A program made the translations under genes and the position numbers. Shown in pieces: positions 11,723 to 20,600 of a DNA stretch of 64,000 bases. The notes beneath the pieces were generated by a model. The model did no database searches. It was not told where the DNA came from and saw only the letters and a list, made by a program, of their open reading frames with translations. Source of the stretch: an uncultured Alcanivorax sp. (lineage in GTDB: Bacteria; Pseudomonadota; Gammaproteobacteria; Pseudomonadales; Alcanivoracaceae); contig NZ_CAMYIV010000007.1 of assembly GCF_947258575.1 (NCBI RefSeq), positions 28,586 to 92,585 of the forward strand, in the 5' to 3' direction. The stretch's first letter is position 1; the number at the start of each line of letters is the position of its first letter.

Positions 11723-11917
11723 CTATTCATTCTCCGGCCGCACATCTACTTGCGGCTCTTCACTGTCGAACGGCACCGCCACCGTAAACAGCAACGGCTG
11801 GCAGCACACCTGACAGTCTTCCACGTATTCCTGCTCCGCCACCGACGTATCAATCAGCACCTCGATGGGCTCCCAGCAATGAGGGCATTGCACGGTCACC
11901 GGTACCAGTCCCGCCAT
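11723..11917 (-). CDS. CPXCG-motif cysteine-rich small protein
   Basis: 64 aa. CPHC (residues 11-14) and CQVCC (35-39) suggest a small zinc-ribbon-like fold, and the acidic C-terminus is family-typical. These proteins are widespread in gammaproteobacteria without a known function. It lies 3 nt after the HIT-protein stop, so it is the second gene of a two-gene operon. Confidence 0.8.
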   Translation of the reverse strand: MAGLVPVTVQCPHCWEPIEVLIDTSVAEQEYVEDCQVCCQPLLFTVAVPFDSEEPQVDVRPENE

Positions 11918-11920
11918 AAG

Positions 11921-12325
11921 CTAGCCCCCCTCCGCGATGGTCAGCCCCTGCAGCCACTGCGGCGCCTCCCCTTCTGCCCAGGGTTCAGGCTGGCCCTGAC
12001 CCCAGACCGGACCGGGCCAGCAGGGATCTCCCTCAAAGCGGGCGATGATATGAATATGCAGTTGCGGCACCATATTGCCCAGAGCGCCGATATTGATCTT
12101 GTCCGCCCCGGTCACCCGCTCCAGCTCCGCCGCCAGGCCATTGACCTGTTGCAGTAGCAACTGCTGCTCCGTCCTGGGCAAATGATGCCATTCGCGCAGA
12201 CCATCACGCTTGGGCACCACGATCAGCCAGGCAAAGCGCCGGTCATTCATCCAGCGCAGCCAGCACAAGTCGGTTTCCCCCAGGTCACGGGTATCAGCAG
12301 CAAGACGGGGATGCAGTGTGGCCAT
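11921..12325 (-). CDS. HIT-family nucleotide-binding hydrolase
   Basis: 134 aa. The HIT motif reads QLHIHIIAR (88-96). The first His of the triad is Gln, while His 90 and His 92 are kept, including the one expected to act as nucleophile. The following FEGDPCWPGPVWG stretch is typical of a proteobacterial HIT subgroup that carries this Gln. Probable role: hydrolysis of a dinucleoside polyphosphate or nucleoside phosphoramidate; the substrate cannot be read from sequence. The ATG at 12323-12325 is preceded by AAGGAG at good spacing; the frame stays open 11 codons further but without support. Confidence 0.85.
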   Translation of the reverse strand: MATLHPRLAADTRDLGETDLCWLRWMNDRRFAWLIVVPKRDGLREWHHLPRTEQQLLLQQVNGLAAELERVTGADKINIGALGNMVPQLHIHIIARFEGDPCWPGPVWGQGQPEPWAEGEAPQWLQGLTIAEGG

Positions 12326-12352
12326 GATGTCTCCTTGATGGACAACAACGCG

Positions 12353-12391
12353 CAACACGCTTCACGCAACTCCCTGCGTGAAACATGCAGC
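12353..12391. repeat. imperfect palindromic repeat, copy 2 (CAACACGC family)
   Basis: CAACACGC is followed by TTCACGCA (12361-12368), six bases, and TGCGTGAA (12375-12382). Then comes ACATGCAGCG, a degraded form of the outer arm. The right half GCGTGAAACATGCAGCGT matches GCGTGCAACATGAGGCGT of the copy at 43638-43684. It lies between the AraC regulator's 3' end and the HIT gene. Confidence 0.6.
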
Positions 12392-12396
12392 GTTTC

Positions 12397-13410
12397 TTAT
12401 CGATAATCTGAAGGGCTGCGCAGAGTCCAGCGCCGAAACGCCCGGGCAAAATTGGAGGCATCGGAATAACCCAGACTCATGGCAATCTCGTCCACGGTCT
12501 TATCTGTCTGGGTCAGGTACTCCACCGCCAGGCCCTTGCGCAAACCATCCAGCACCTCCTGGTAACTGGTACCCAATTGCTGCAGCTTGCGCTTTAGGGT
12601 CCGTGAAGACATATGTAGCTCACTGGCCACCTCTTCCACCCCGGGAAAACGCCCACCACCGCCCAGAATGATCCGCCGCACCTGGCCAAGCAGCGCCGGC
12701 GGCGCCTTGATGGAGGCCATCTCCTGCTCACACTGGTCCGCTGCCATGCGCGCCAGGCGCGGGTCGGCAAACTGCAGCTCATAGTCCAGACGCTCCACCG
12801 GAAAGCGCATTTGATTGTAGGCACAATCGAAATAGACCGGCACCGGCATCACCGGGCGCATGCGCGCAAAGTACTCCGGTTCCGGGTAGGTAAAACGCAG
12901 CTCGCCAATAATCTCCATGTCCGGCAACAACTTCTGGCCCATGAAGTGAAAACTGGCGAACAGGCTTTCCATCATTACCGGCGCCAACCCACCCAGCGCC
13001 AGCAACTCATCGATCTGCATCACCGCCATGTCGCCATCGGTGAAAATATCCAGCTGTACCAGGGTGCTGCGGGTACGGAAGTATTTCACCGCCAGCTCCA
13101 TGGCCTCGCCGAGGGTGGCACTGCTCATGGCGGCATAACCAAGAAACCCGTGGGAGGAAATCGTCATGGCGGCGCCCAACTCCCAGCCCAGCCAGGGTTC
13201 ACCGCTAAGCTGGATACCGCGCATCACGACCCTTTCAAAATCCTGGGCGGTTACCCGCGCCTTTGGATCGCGCCAGCAACCGGGCTCAATGGCGGTGTCG
13301 GACAGCAATACCTCATTGGCAATGCCCCGTCTGGACATCACATCCAGAAAAAGGGCCAGGTATTCGGCGGAGACCGAGTACTCCGCAGGGTCCATTTTTA
13401 GTATTGTCAT
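12397..13410 (-). CDS. AraC-family transcriptional regulator (Arabinose_bd-type N-terminus)
   Basis: 337 aa. The C-terminal ~100 residues form the double helix-turn-helix (FPGVEEVASELHMSSRTLKR and DEIAMSLGYSDASNFARAFR). The N-terminal ~200 residues match the ligand-binding domain seen in OruR/ArgR-type and lipid-responsive AraC regulators (GFLGYAAMSSATLGEAMELA). The ATG at 13408-13410 follows AGGAAA; an extra 17 upstream codons are unlikely to be coding. It is divergent from the SDR gene at 13533 and is the natural candidate to regulate it. The inducer is unknown. Confidence 0.88.
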   Translation of the reverse strand: MTILKMDPAEYSVSAEYLALFLDVMSRRGIANEVLLSDTAIEPGCWRDPKARVTAQDFERVVMRGIQLSGEPWLGWELGAAMTISSHGFLGYAAMSSATLGEAMELAVKYFRTRSTLVQLDIFTDGDMAVMQIDELLALGGLAPVMMESLFASFHFMGQKLLPDMEIIGELRFTYPEPEYFARMRPVMPVPVYFDCAYNQMRFPVERLDYELQFADPRLARMAADQCEQEMASIKAPPALLGQVRRIILGGGGRFPGVEEVASELHMSSRTLKRKLQQLGTSYQEVLDGLRKGLAVEYLTQTDKTVDEIAMSLGYSDASNFARAFRRWTLRSPSDYR

Positions 13411-13532
13411 GGCTGTTTCCTGCTGATGCCGTCTATGGCCCCAAATGACCGAAAGAAGCAACCATAACGTTACGCCCTGCCGCTGACAAGTAACTCTCGT
13501 TCACTTGATGGCGCCAACCCCGGGAGAGCACC

Positions 13533-14369
13533 ATGTCCACCGCCAACCTCAAAGGCAAAACCCTGTTTATCACCGGCGCCAGCCGTGGCATCGGCAAGGC
13601 GATTGCCTTGCGCGCGGCCCGTGACGGCGCCAACGTCGTCCTGTTTGCGAAAACCACAGAGCCCCACCCCAAACTACCGGGCACCATCTATACCGCGGCC
13701 GAGGAAATCCGCGAGGCGGGTGGCACAGCCCTGCCCTGCGTGGGGGATATTCGCTACGAGGAACAGCTGCAGGCCGCCGTGGACCAGGCCGTAGACACCT
13801 TTGGCGGCATCGACATTCTGGTCAACAATGCCAGTGCCATCTCCCTGACCGGCACCGAAGCCACCACCATGAAGTCCTACGACCTGATGCATCAGATCAA
13901 CAGTCGCGGCACCTTCATGGCCAGCAAGCTGTGCCTGCCCCATCTGAAGAAAGCCGCCAACCCGCACATCCTCAACCTGGCCCCGCCACTGAACATGGCA
14001 CCCCACTGGTTTGGCCGCCACGTGGCCTACACCATGGCCAAGTACGGCATGAGCCTGTGTGTACTGGGGATGGCCGACGAATACGCCGGCAAGGTAGCGG
14101 TAAATGCCCTGTGGCCGAAAACCGTCATCAATACCGCTGCAGTACAGAACCAGCTGGGCGGCGCGCCCACCGTCAAGGCTGCTCGCCAGCCATCGATCAT
14201 GGCCGATGCGGCCTGGGCCATCCTCACCAGACCGGTAGCCGACGCTAGCGGGCACTTCTTTATTGATGAGGAGGTACTACGCGATGCCGGCATCAGCGAT
14301 CTCAGCGGCTATCGGGTGGACCCGGATCTGGACGATGACAAGCTATTGCCGGATTTCTTTCTGGATTGA
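13533..14369 (+). CDS. HSDL2-like short-chain dehydrogenase with Ala at the catalytic Ser position
   Basis: 278 aa Rossmann protein. The nucleotide-binding TGASRGIG is at residues 14-21, NNAS at 98-101 and the catalytic YxxxK at Tyr 166/Lys 170. The segment LNLAPPLNMAPHWF matches HSDL2-type enzymes, which have LxxSPPLN at this place, so Ala 150 probably replaces the catalytic Ser. Activity may be lowered or supported by another residue. The Shine-Dalgarno GGGAGAG precedes ATG. It is divergent from the AraC regulator; the substrate is unknown, perhaps a fatty or terpenoid hydroxy compound. Confidence 0.85.
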   Translation: MSTANLKGKTLFITGASRGIGKAIALRAARDGANVVLFAKTTEPHPKLPGTIYTAAEEIREAGGTALPCVGDIRYEEQLQAAVDQAVDTFGGIDILVNNASAISLTGTEATTMKSYDLMHQINSRGTFMASKLCLPHLKKAANPHILNLAPPLNMAPHWFGRHVAYTMAKYGMSLCVLGMADEYAGKVAVNALWPKTVINTAAVQNQLGGAPTVKAARQPSIMADAAWAILTRPVADASGHFFIDEEVLRDAGISDLSGYRVDPDLDDDKLLPDFFLD

Positions 14370-14490
14370 CAGGAAAGGAGGGTTACCAAAATTGTCACTT
14401 GCTGCCGGGTTCCGCCCATTTCACCGTGACTTTTTTCACATTTCCTCCGTAACCCTTTGAGCAAAAACAATAAAAATATTTTCACAATGC

Positions 14491-14506
14491 TGGCACGGTT
14501 CTCGCT
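14491..14506 (+). promoter_or_regulatory. sigma-54 (RpoN) type promoter
   Basis: TGGCACGGTTCTCGCT matches the -24/-12 consensus TGGCACGNNNNTTGCW at every defined position except one T that is C. GG and GC are exactly 10 nt apart. The predicted start is near 14517, about 20 nt before the ATG of the 62-codon gene. The upstream DNA to 14370 is A+T-rich and could hold activator or IHF sites; none is clear. Confidence 0.7.
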
Positions 14507-14536
14507 TTGCTAACTCCAAGCGAGAGAGAACATGCC

Positions 14537-14725
14537 ATGAGCAAGATTCTGAGATTACGAAAACTGCGCCCGACAACGGCACTGGAAAACCTGAACCGGC
14601 TCACCGGTCTGGATTTTCAGAGCTTGCCGGAGTCCCTGGTGAACCGTGACGGCACGGCGTCCACGGAACAGGACGACCTGGAGGGCAGGCTGGATTTTCC
14701 GCAGCGCGTCAGCCGGCAGGGCTGA
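14537..14725 (+). CDS. small hypothetical protein (62 aa) behind a sigma-54-type promoter
   Basis: I do not recognise this protein. The N-terminus is basic (MSKILRLRKLRPTTALENLN) and the C-terminal half acidic to neutral, with no membrane segment or Cys. The ATG at 14537 follows GAGAGAGAA. An in-frame ATG at 14507 lies upstream of the predicted transcription start, so it is unlikely to be used. The stop codon sits inside the terminator hairpin, making a compact single-gene unit. Reality as a gene rests on promoter, ribosome binding site and terminator agreeing. Confidence 0.6.
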   Translation: MSKILRLRKLRPTTALENLNRLTGLDFQSLPESLVNRDGTASTEQDDLEGRLDFPQRVSRQG

Positions 14726-14739
14726 CGCGTTTATTTTTT
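14705..14739 (+). terminator. intrinsic terminator overlapping the end of the 62-codon gene
   Basis: Perfect 10-bp stem CGCGTCAGCC/GGCTGACGCG with loop GGCAG, followed by TTTATTTTTT. The stop codon TGA (14723-14725) is inside the 3' arm. Confidence 0.92.
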
Positions 14740-14814
14740 GGCTACAGCCAACACAGCACAAGGCCGCCACGGCCATCGGCCCGGAGCAGCCAACTTATCC
14801 ATCTTCCTGTCTGA

Positions 14815-15195
14815 TCAGTAGTTGGAAATCAGCTTATCGGACGATTTCAGTGCGGCGCCACGACGCTGCATGAACAGCTCTTCCACCACATGGGTCATGG
14901 CCGGCTCGCTGAGCCGCAGGGAGATCTGCACCTGCTCCACATCCGCGGTCAGCTTCAGGCGAATACTCCCGGACAACAGGGCACTACCCTCGCCCCCAAC
15001 GTCAGCAGTATCCACCAGCACAGCCCGGTCGGCCTTGCTGTCCATGTAACGCACTACCAACTGCACCTTGCCTGCGGCCCCGGCAATACGGACCCAGGAG
15101 GCCACGTTGAATTCCGCTTCCCACTGGCGGGCACGAGCCGGTCGACCATCAGCCCAGATCCGCGAGGGCACTTTGGCGATGAATTTTTCTATCAT
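14815..15195 (-). CDS. hypothetical protein (126 aa)
   Basis: Not recognised. It begins MIEKFIAKVPSRIWADGRPA and has alternating hydrophobic/polar stretches (VQLVVRYMD, IRLKLTADVEQVQISLRL) suggesting a small beta-rich domain. No signal peptide or Cys. I chose the ATG at 15193-15195, preceded by AGAGAGAAC. The open frame extends 45 codons further upstream but crosses the likely promoter region and reads unlike a protein. It is divergent from the phasin gene and converges on the sigma-54 unit. Confidence 0.65.
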   Translation of the reverse strand: MIEKFIAKVPSRIWADGRPARARQWEAEFNVASWVRIAGAAGKVQLVVRYMDSKADRAVLVDTADVGGEGSALLSGSIRLKLTADVEQVQISLRLSEPAMTHVVEELFMQRRGAALKSSDKLISNY

Positions 15196-15324
15196 TATGT
15201 TCTCTCTTGCCGGTACAGTCTTTTTAGCCAGTGTACGCATGAGAATAAAGCACGACCATGCGGAGTTTGGCGTACTGACTTTGATGGATATCACATCCTG
15301 AAGGTTCCTTCCCTCTGAGTAGAT

Positions 15325-15339
15325 GTCCAATTGTTGGAC
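15325..15339. promoter_or_regulatory. inverted repeat in the phasin upstream region
   Basis: GTCCAATTGTTGGAC has 6-bp arms GTCCAA/TTGGAC around TTG. It lies in the 255-nt divergent region between the hypothetical gene starting at 15195 and the phasin gene. It could be an operator; no regulator family is assigned. Confidence 0.3.
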
Positions 15340-15450
15340 AGTTAGCCGCCCTCTCTTCTCCCTGAATCCTTACTCTTTATCCCACGCAGCGCACGTAGCC
15401 GCTGCAACAAATTCTTTTTTACACCGGACAACGTAAAGGAATCATTGATC

Positions 15451-15879
15451 ATGGGCGAGCTGAAAGATCTGCGCGAACAAAGCGAAACTCTGGTAAACCG
15501 TGCCAAAGAACTGGGCAACAAACTGTATCTGGCCGGCCTGGGTGCTTACGAGAAGGCTGAAGAAGGCTCTGAAGAGCTGCTGAACAAGTATGTTGAAGCC
15601 GGCACCGAAGCTTTTGGTGAAGACGCCGAAGGCAAGCCCAAGGCCCTGCTGGCCAGCCGTGGCGCCCTGCTGGCTGCCCGTCAGCTGCTGGACACCGCTC
15701 CGGAAAAGCGTCAGGCCCTCTACGAGAAACTGGTAGAAGCCGGCAAGAAAGAGCGCGGCGAGAAAGCTGAAGAAACCAACGAATTCGTGCTGGCCGGCCT
15801 GGGCGCCGTAGCCTCCGCACGTGAAGAAGGCGAGAAACTGTTCAACGAACTGGTTTCTGCCGGGGAAAAACGTAGCTGA
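15451..15879 (+). CDS. phasin-family (granule-associated) protein
   Basis: 142 aa, highly charged and Ala/Glu/Lys-rich, with no signal peptide. It matches the PhaF/PhaI-type phasin family that coats polyhydroxyalkanoate or other storage granules. Three related helical units are visible: LYLAGLGAYEKAEEGSEELL (~25-51), a middle unit KALLASRGALLAARQLL (~64-98) and FVLAGLGAVASAREEGEKLF (~112-138), each ending VxAG. The ATG at 15451 is preferred; a TTG two codons earlier sits closer to AAAGGA. In an oil-degrading host it may coat wax-ester or PHA inclusions. A terminator follows. Confidence 0.85.
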   Translation: MGELKDLREQSETLVNRAKELGNKLYLAGLGAYEKAEEGSEELLNKYVEAGTEAFGEDAEGKPKALLASRGALLAARQLLDTAPEKRQALYEKLVEAGKKERGEKAEETNEFVLAGLGAVASAREEGEKLFNELVSAGEKRS

Positions 15880-15912
15880 TTCTGTTTCCCTGATTCTGTT
15901 GTACTCTCCTTT

Positions 15913-15939
15913 GGGGCCTGATTTGGGCCCCTTTCTTTT
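15913..15939 (+). terminator. intrinsic terminator after the phasin gene
   Basis: GGGGCC (15913-15918) pairs with GGCCCC (15926-15931), loop of seven, followed by TTTCTTTT. Confidence 0.8.
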
Positions 15940-16096
15940 GCCTGCTATTTAGCGAAAAACCACCCCTCACCCTCCTCTTTATGGCTTCATCCCACCATGT
16001 ACACCCTGCCGGACAAGCGCTAGAGTCTGATAGCACCTGCTGACTCGGTCACAACGTGCCGAGAATGACTATCCCACAGCGTTACCCGAGGACTCC

Positions 16097-17428
16097 ATGG
16101 CTGACGACCGTCGTCGCAAGCGCCCCACCACTGCCACCGGCCGCCTGTTCCGGCTGACCGGCATGACCACCTCCATTGCCACCCGCGTCGCCGGCCATCA
16201 GGTCAAAGGGCTGTTCCAGTCCGACATTGCCAAGGCCGCAGACCGGGAAAAACTGCTTCAGCATATCGGTCGGGAGGTGGCTGCCACCCTCGGGGAGATG
16301 AAAGGCGCGGTGATGAAGGTGGGGCAGATCGCCTCGCAGATGCAGGACATTCTGCCCAAGGAAATCAGCGATCAGCTCAAGGTATTGCAGAACGCCTCGG
16401 CGCCCATGCCCTTCCATGTGATTCGCCGCCAACTGGAGCGGGAGCTTGGCGGCACCCTGGATCAGCTGTTTGCCGATTTTGAGGAAACGCCGTTTGCCGC
16501 CGCCTCCATCGGCCAGGTACACCGCGCCACGACCCATGATGGCGACAACGTGGTCGTCAAGGTTCAGTACCCGGCAGTGAAGGAATCCATTGATTCCGAC
16601 ATGAAACACCTGCGTCGCATCCTGCGCCTGGGCAGCCTGCTCAAGGTTGACGAGGCCGCCCTCGATGCGGTGTTCCGGGAAATCCGCAACCAGCTCCATG
16701 AAGAGCTGGACTACCGACAGGAAGCCGGCAATCTGAAACACTTCCGGGATTTCCATCATGACCAGCCCTGGCTGGTCATCCCGCAGGTGTTCGATGAGTT
16801 ATCCAGCGAAAAGGTACTGACCCTTAGCCAGGAAACCGGTATTGCGCTGGACCAGGTAGATGACGATCACGGCTTTGATCAGGCTACCCGCAACCTGCTT
16901 GGCGAGCGCCTTTTCGACGCCCTGGGCCAGCAGATTTTCCAGTTACGGGCAGTCCACTGTGATCCGCACCCGGGCAACTTTGCCTTTCGCCCGGATGGCA
17001 CCATCGTGATTTACGATTTCGGTGCGGTAAAACGGTTGCCTCCCCAGGATGCAGACTTGCTGCGAAACATCGTCCGTAGCGCGCTGAACCAGCAATGGGA
17101 ACATCTGGATACCCTGCTGCTGCAACTGGGCGCTCGCAAAAAAGATACCCAAGTCAACGGCCAGTTCTATGCCACCTGGATTGCCTTGCTGCTACGTGCC
17201 TTCGATGACAAGCCCTACGATTTTGGCCGCTCGGAACTGCACACCGACATCCTCCGCCAGGTAAAACGCACGCCCCTGGATCAGATGCTGAAATTCCAGC
17301 CGTCCTCACGCAGCCTGCTGATTGAGCGAGTGGTCAGCGGCCACTACTGGACGATGATGAAACTGGGCGTCAATACCGCGTTCCGACCTAACCTGGAAAG
17401 GGCATTGGAAGTGACGCCGGACCGCTGA
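16097..17428 (+). CDS. ABC1/UbiB-family atypical kinase
   Basis: 443 aa. Hallmarks of the ABC1 (UbiB/ADCK) fold are present: the KxGQ motif (MKVGQIASQ, ~73), the Ala-rich loop AAASIGQVHRA replacing a P-loop, DPHPGN at ~289 and DFG at ~307. These proteins are ATPase/kinase-like and are linked to ubiquinone synthesis or lipid handling. This one lacks the C-terminal membrane helices of canonical UbiB and is not in a ubiE-ubiJ-ubiB cluster, so it is probably a UbiB paralogue of unknown substrate. Confidence 0.88.
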   Translation: MADDRRRKRPTTATGRLFRLTGMTTSIATRVAGHQVKGLFQSDIAKAADREKLLQHIGREVAATLGEMKGAVMKVGQIASQMQDILPKEISDQLKVLQNASAPMPFHVIRRQLERELGGTLDQLFADFEETPFAAASIGQVHRATTHDGDNVVVKVQYPAVKESIDSDMKHLRRILRLGSLLKVDEAALDAVFREIRNQLHEELDYRQEAGNLKHFRDFHHDQPWLVIPQVFDELSSEKVLTLSQETGIALDQVDDDHGFDQATRNLLGERLFDALGQQIFQLRAVHCDPHPGNFAFRPDGTIVIYDFGAVKRLPPQDADLLRNIVRSALNQQWEHLDTLLLQLGARKKDTQVNGQFYATWIALLLRAFDDKPYDFGRSELHTDILRQVKRTPLDQMLKFQPSSRSLLIERVVSGHYWTMMKLGVNTAFRPNLERALEVTPDR

Positions 17429-17442
17429 CGCCCGGCTCCGCC

Positions 17443-17994
17443 TTAAAACGCGGAACGCAACCCGACGCTGACCCCGGAAATTTCTTCCTCATCGGTGTCC
17501 ACATAACGCATGTATTCCAGATTGGCACCCAGGGTATCGGTCAGGTTGAAATCAAGCCCGGCACCCCAGGATTCATCCTCGAAAGTCTCTGTGTCACTGA
17601 AGGCATAATTGACCCCCGCCACCGAACCGCTGGCGGAAACTTCACCCTTGACCTTGCTGTAGCCACCGATCACATAGGGGCGCAGGGTTTCACCCACCGG
17701 CGCACCCAGTTTCACGTAGCCGCCGTAAAGGTGATCCATCTCGAAATCGACAATGCCTCGCGAATCCTTGTCGAAACCCATGCCACCCCGCGCCTCGAGT
17801 GCCAGGAAGTCGGTAAACTCGAAACCGGCACGAATCGTGGCCGCATCAATTTTCAGAGTATCGCTGTCTATTTCCTCGTTGTCATACTGAATCTGGCTGT
17901 AGTTACCACCAACGTATGGGCCAGCCGCAAAAGCACCCGAGGCAGCGATCAGGGAGCAGGACGCCACCAGAACATTACGCATCATCACTTTCAT
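17443..17994 (-). CDS. small outer-membrane beta-barrel protein
   Basis: 183 aa with a cleavable signal peptide (cut after GAFA, ~residue 23). Alternating strands then follow, ending in the C-terminal ...SVGLRSAF with terminal Phe expected for BAM-assembled barrels. The length suggests an eight-stranded OmpA/Opa-like barrel. Many surface-loop acidic residues (DNEEIDSD, TDEEE) are visible. The Shine-Dalgarno GGAGAG is six bases from the ATG; an internal ATG at codon 4 is an alternative. Function unknown. It converges on the UbiB-like gene (14 nt apart) and diverges from the histidine kinase. Confidence 0.85.
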   Translation of the reverse strand: MKVMMRNVLVASCSLIAASGAFAAGPYVGGNYSQIQYDNEEIDSDTLKIDAATIRAGFEFTDFLALEARGGMGFDKDSRGIVDFEMDHLYGGYVKLGAPVGETLRPYVIGGYSKVKGEVSASGSVAGVNYAFSDTETFEDESWGAGLDFNLTDTLGANLEYMRYVDTDEEEISGVSVGLRSAF

Positions 17995-18126
17995 ACAACT
18001 CTCCTTTTCCGTTTAATCACAAGTTTCGAGACGCTGTCCGGCGCACAGTTCCGGGTAATCCGGTAAACTCTGTAAAATGTGTCGAAAGCATGCCGCATCC
18101 AGATAACAGCGATAACAGGATCGGGA

Positions 18127-20538
18127 ATGACAAAGGGAACCGTCTTCGCAGGGCGACTGGCCGCGTTTATTTGCGCATTTTTTCTATCTTTGCACAGCCA
18201 CGCTCTTACTCTGTCGGATGACCGCGATAGCTACGACGCTGCGGCCGGCATGCAGTGGCTGACAGATCAAAATCACGCCCTCAGCCCGACCCTGGCATTA
18301 CAGGCCCTGCTCGCAGGCCAGGGGCAGCAACTGGACACGCCATATCCTTCCCTGGGGTTTCGCGACGGGTTTCAGTGGTTCCTCATCTCCGTGGAAAACA
18401 ACAGCGCGTTGCCCTACTGGTTTTTGCGTGTGGGGCGCCCCCATCTGGATTACCTGGACATCTACGTCTTTGACAAGGACGGCAACCAAATCAAGCACAC
18501 CCGCATGGGTGACCGGGTACCCTTCCATAGCCGAGAACTGTCCCACTACCACCTGGTGACACCGCTGACACTGGCCACGAACAGCAAGCATTACCTGCTG
18601 TTTCGCGCCCAGGGCAATAACGTGATCGAGCTGCCCGCCACGCTGATGACACCGGCAGCCTTCAACGCCCATGACAACCGGTTTTCGCTTTTCTACGGCC
18701 TCTATTTTGGCGCCATCGTCGCCATGTGCCTGTTCAATCTGCTGATCTTCCTGTCCATCCGCGATCCCAGTTATCTGCTTTATGTGCTTTACCTCGGCAC
18801 CTTCGGCCTTAACCTGTTTACCCGGGAAGGGTTGAGCTACCAATGGCTATGGCCCGACGCCACCCTGTGGAACCATTACTCCCTGCCGGTGCTGAACCTG
18901 ATGACACTGGCGTTTTCCATGCTGTTCGCCAGCCAGTTTCTGGAGCTGAAGAAACGGGCGCCGCGCATTCACCGCCTGTTGCTGTTCAGCGCCATGGCTC
19001 TACTGGTCGCCACGCCGCTGACGTTCCTGAACTTTCATTTTTCCATTCAAGCCACCACCGCCGTGGTCATGCCCTGGCCTTTTGTGGCCATCGCCCTGTC
19101 CCTGTGGCTGATCTTCAAGGGCTATAGCCCGGCACGTTATTTCCTGCTCGCCTTTACCGCCGTCGCCACCGCCACGGTGCTTTACGTACTGAAAACCTTT
19201 CAGCTGATGGAAGGGGGCTGGCTACTGGAAAATGCCATGCAGCTGGGCACCTTCACCGAAGCCGTGCTGCTGTCCTTCGCGCTGGCGCACAGGATGACGG
19301 TATTGAAGAGCGAGAATGCCCGCATTCAGCGCGAGGCCAATGAGGTGCTGGAACAACGCGTGGATGAACGCACCCGGGAACTGAACAGCGCATTGAGTGC
19401 GCGCAGCGAATTCCTGGCGGTAATGAGCCATGAGATTCGCACCCCGCTGAACGGCATCATCGGCACCGTGGACATGCTCAAGGGCACGCCGCTGGACGAC
19501 GACCAGCAGCACAATCTGAATGTGATCGAGCAATCCGGTAACAGCCTGCTCAACCTGATCAACGACATCCTCGATTACTCGCGCATCGAAGCGGGCAAGA
19601 TGCCCATTGAGCAGACCAGCTTCAGCCTGGAAGATCTTGTCAGCGAATCCCTGGCCCTGTTTCAGCACAAGGCCCACGTGCATTCCAATACCCTGCAAAC
19701 CGAGCTTGACCGCAACCTGGGTGAGCGCTGCCTGGGCGATCCGGTGCGGCTGCGGCAGATTCTGGTCAACCTGATCGGCAATGCGGTGAAATTCACCAGT
19801 AACGGTGTTATCACGGTCATGGCTGAACGGGATGAAAACAACCCGGACTATGTCTACTTTGAAGTCTCCGATTCCGGTATCGGCATTGCCCCGGAGCAAC
19901 TCAAGCATCTGTTTGATCATTTCCATCAAGGCGACAGCTCCACCAGCAGACGCTACGGTGGCACCGGGCTGGGGCTGGCAATTTGCCGACAACTGGTGGA
20001 AATCATGGGCGGCGAAATCGGGGTCTTCAGCCGGCAGAATGAAGGCTCACGGTTCTGGTTCCGCCTGCCGCTACCCGGCACCCATAACGATACTGGCTAC
20101 CTGCCACAAAGTGAGGACAGCGACTTGCCCAGCCTCTCCGGCGGCCGACTGCTGATCGTGGATGACAACCATATCAACCTGATGGTCGCCGAAGGGCTAT
20201 GCCAGAAACTGGGCTATGAAACGGAAGTAGCGGAAAGTGGCATGGAGGCCATTGCCGTGTTGATGTCTACTCAGCAGTCGTTTGATCTGATTCTGATGGA
20301 CTGCGAAATGCCGGACATGGATGGTTTCGAAACCTCACGCTCGATTATCAAACTGCAACAGGAAGGCCGTCTGCCCTGGATTCCGATTGTGGCCCTGACC
20401 GCCCACGCCGTGCCGGACAAGATCCACGCCTGCCACGATGCCGGCATGGTGGCTCACCTGGCCAAGCCCATCAACAAGGCACGCCTGTTAGCGACGCTGA
20501 AGCAGGTACTGCGCGACCCGGGCAAGGGCTCGCGATAA
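18127..20538 (+). CDS. hybrid sensor histidine kinase / response regulator (7TMR-DISM type)
   Basis: 803 aa. Order: signal peptide; periplasmic 7TMR-DISM extracellular domain (~30-180); seven-helix membrane module (~200-395); coiled coil; HisKA with [12 protein letters not shown] (His 435); HATPase with N, G1 (DSGIGI) and G2 (GGTGLGLAI) boxes; receiver domain with phospho-acceptor Asp 725 in [13 protein letters not shown]. Such receptors are thought to bind carbohydrate-like or small ligands outside the cell. There is no HPt domain and no neighbouring output regulator, so it presumably signals through a separate phosphotransfer protein. The ATG at 18127 is chosen by signal-peptide position. 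Confidence 0.92.
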   Translation: MTKGTVFAGRLAAFICAFFLSLHSHALTLSDDRDSYDAAAGMQWLTDQNHALSPTLALQALLAGQGQQLDTPYPSLGFRDGFQWFLISVENNSALPYWFLRVGRPHLDYLDIYVFDKDGNQIKHTRMGDRVPFHSRELSHYHLVTPLTLATNSKHYLLFRAQGNNVIELPATLMTPAAFNAHDNRFSLFYGLYFGAIVAMCLFNLLIFLSIRDPSYLLYVLYLGTFGLNLFTREGLSYQWLWPDATLWNHYSLPVLNLMTLAFSMLFASQFLELKKRAPRIHRLLLFSAMALLVATPLTFLNFHFSIQATTAVVMPWPFVAIALSLWLIFKGYSPARYFLLAFTAVATATVLYVLKTFQLMEGGWLLENAMQLGTFTEAVLLSFALAHRMTVLKSENARIQREANEVLEQRVDERTRELNSALSARSEFLAVMSHEIRTPLNGIIGTVDMLKGTPLDDDQQHNLNVIEQSGNSLLNLINDILDYSRIEAGKMPIEQTSFSLEDLVSESLALFQHKAHVHSNTLQTELDRNLGERCLGDPVRLRQILVNLIGNAVKFTSNGVITVMAERDENNPDYVYFEVSDSGIGIAPEQLKHLFDHFHQGDSSTSRRYGGTGLGLAICRQLVEIMGGEIGVFSRQNEGSRFWFRLPLPGTHNDTGYLPQSEDSDLPSLSGGRLLIVDDNHINLMVAEGLCQKLGYETEVAESGMEAIAVLMSTQQSFDLILMDCEMPDMDGFETSRSIIKLQQEGRLPWIPIVALTAHAVPDKIHACHDAGMVAHLAKPINKARLLATLKQVLRDPGKGSR

Positions 20539-20600
20539 CGCCTGGCGCCCTCTGCGTTAAGTGCGGGACAAGCGATTTGCGCGGACTGGTCCGCGGCGTC

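Noticed and set aside
11723..12325. HIT protein as inactive because the first triad His is Gln
   Set aside because: The two later His, including the expected nucleophile, are kept and the Gln appears to be a subgroup feature, so inactivity is not supported.
14457..14482. Sigma-70 promoter TTGAGC...TATTTT before the 62-codon gene
   Set aside because: The spacer is only 14 nt. The sigma-54 match a few bases downstream is far better.
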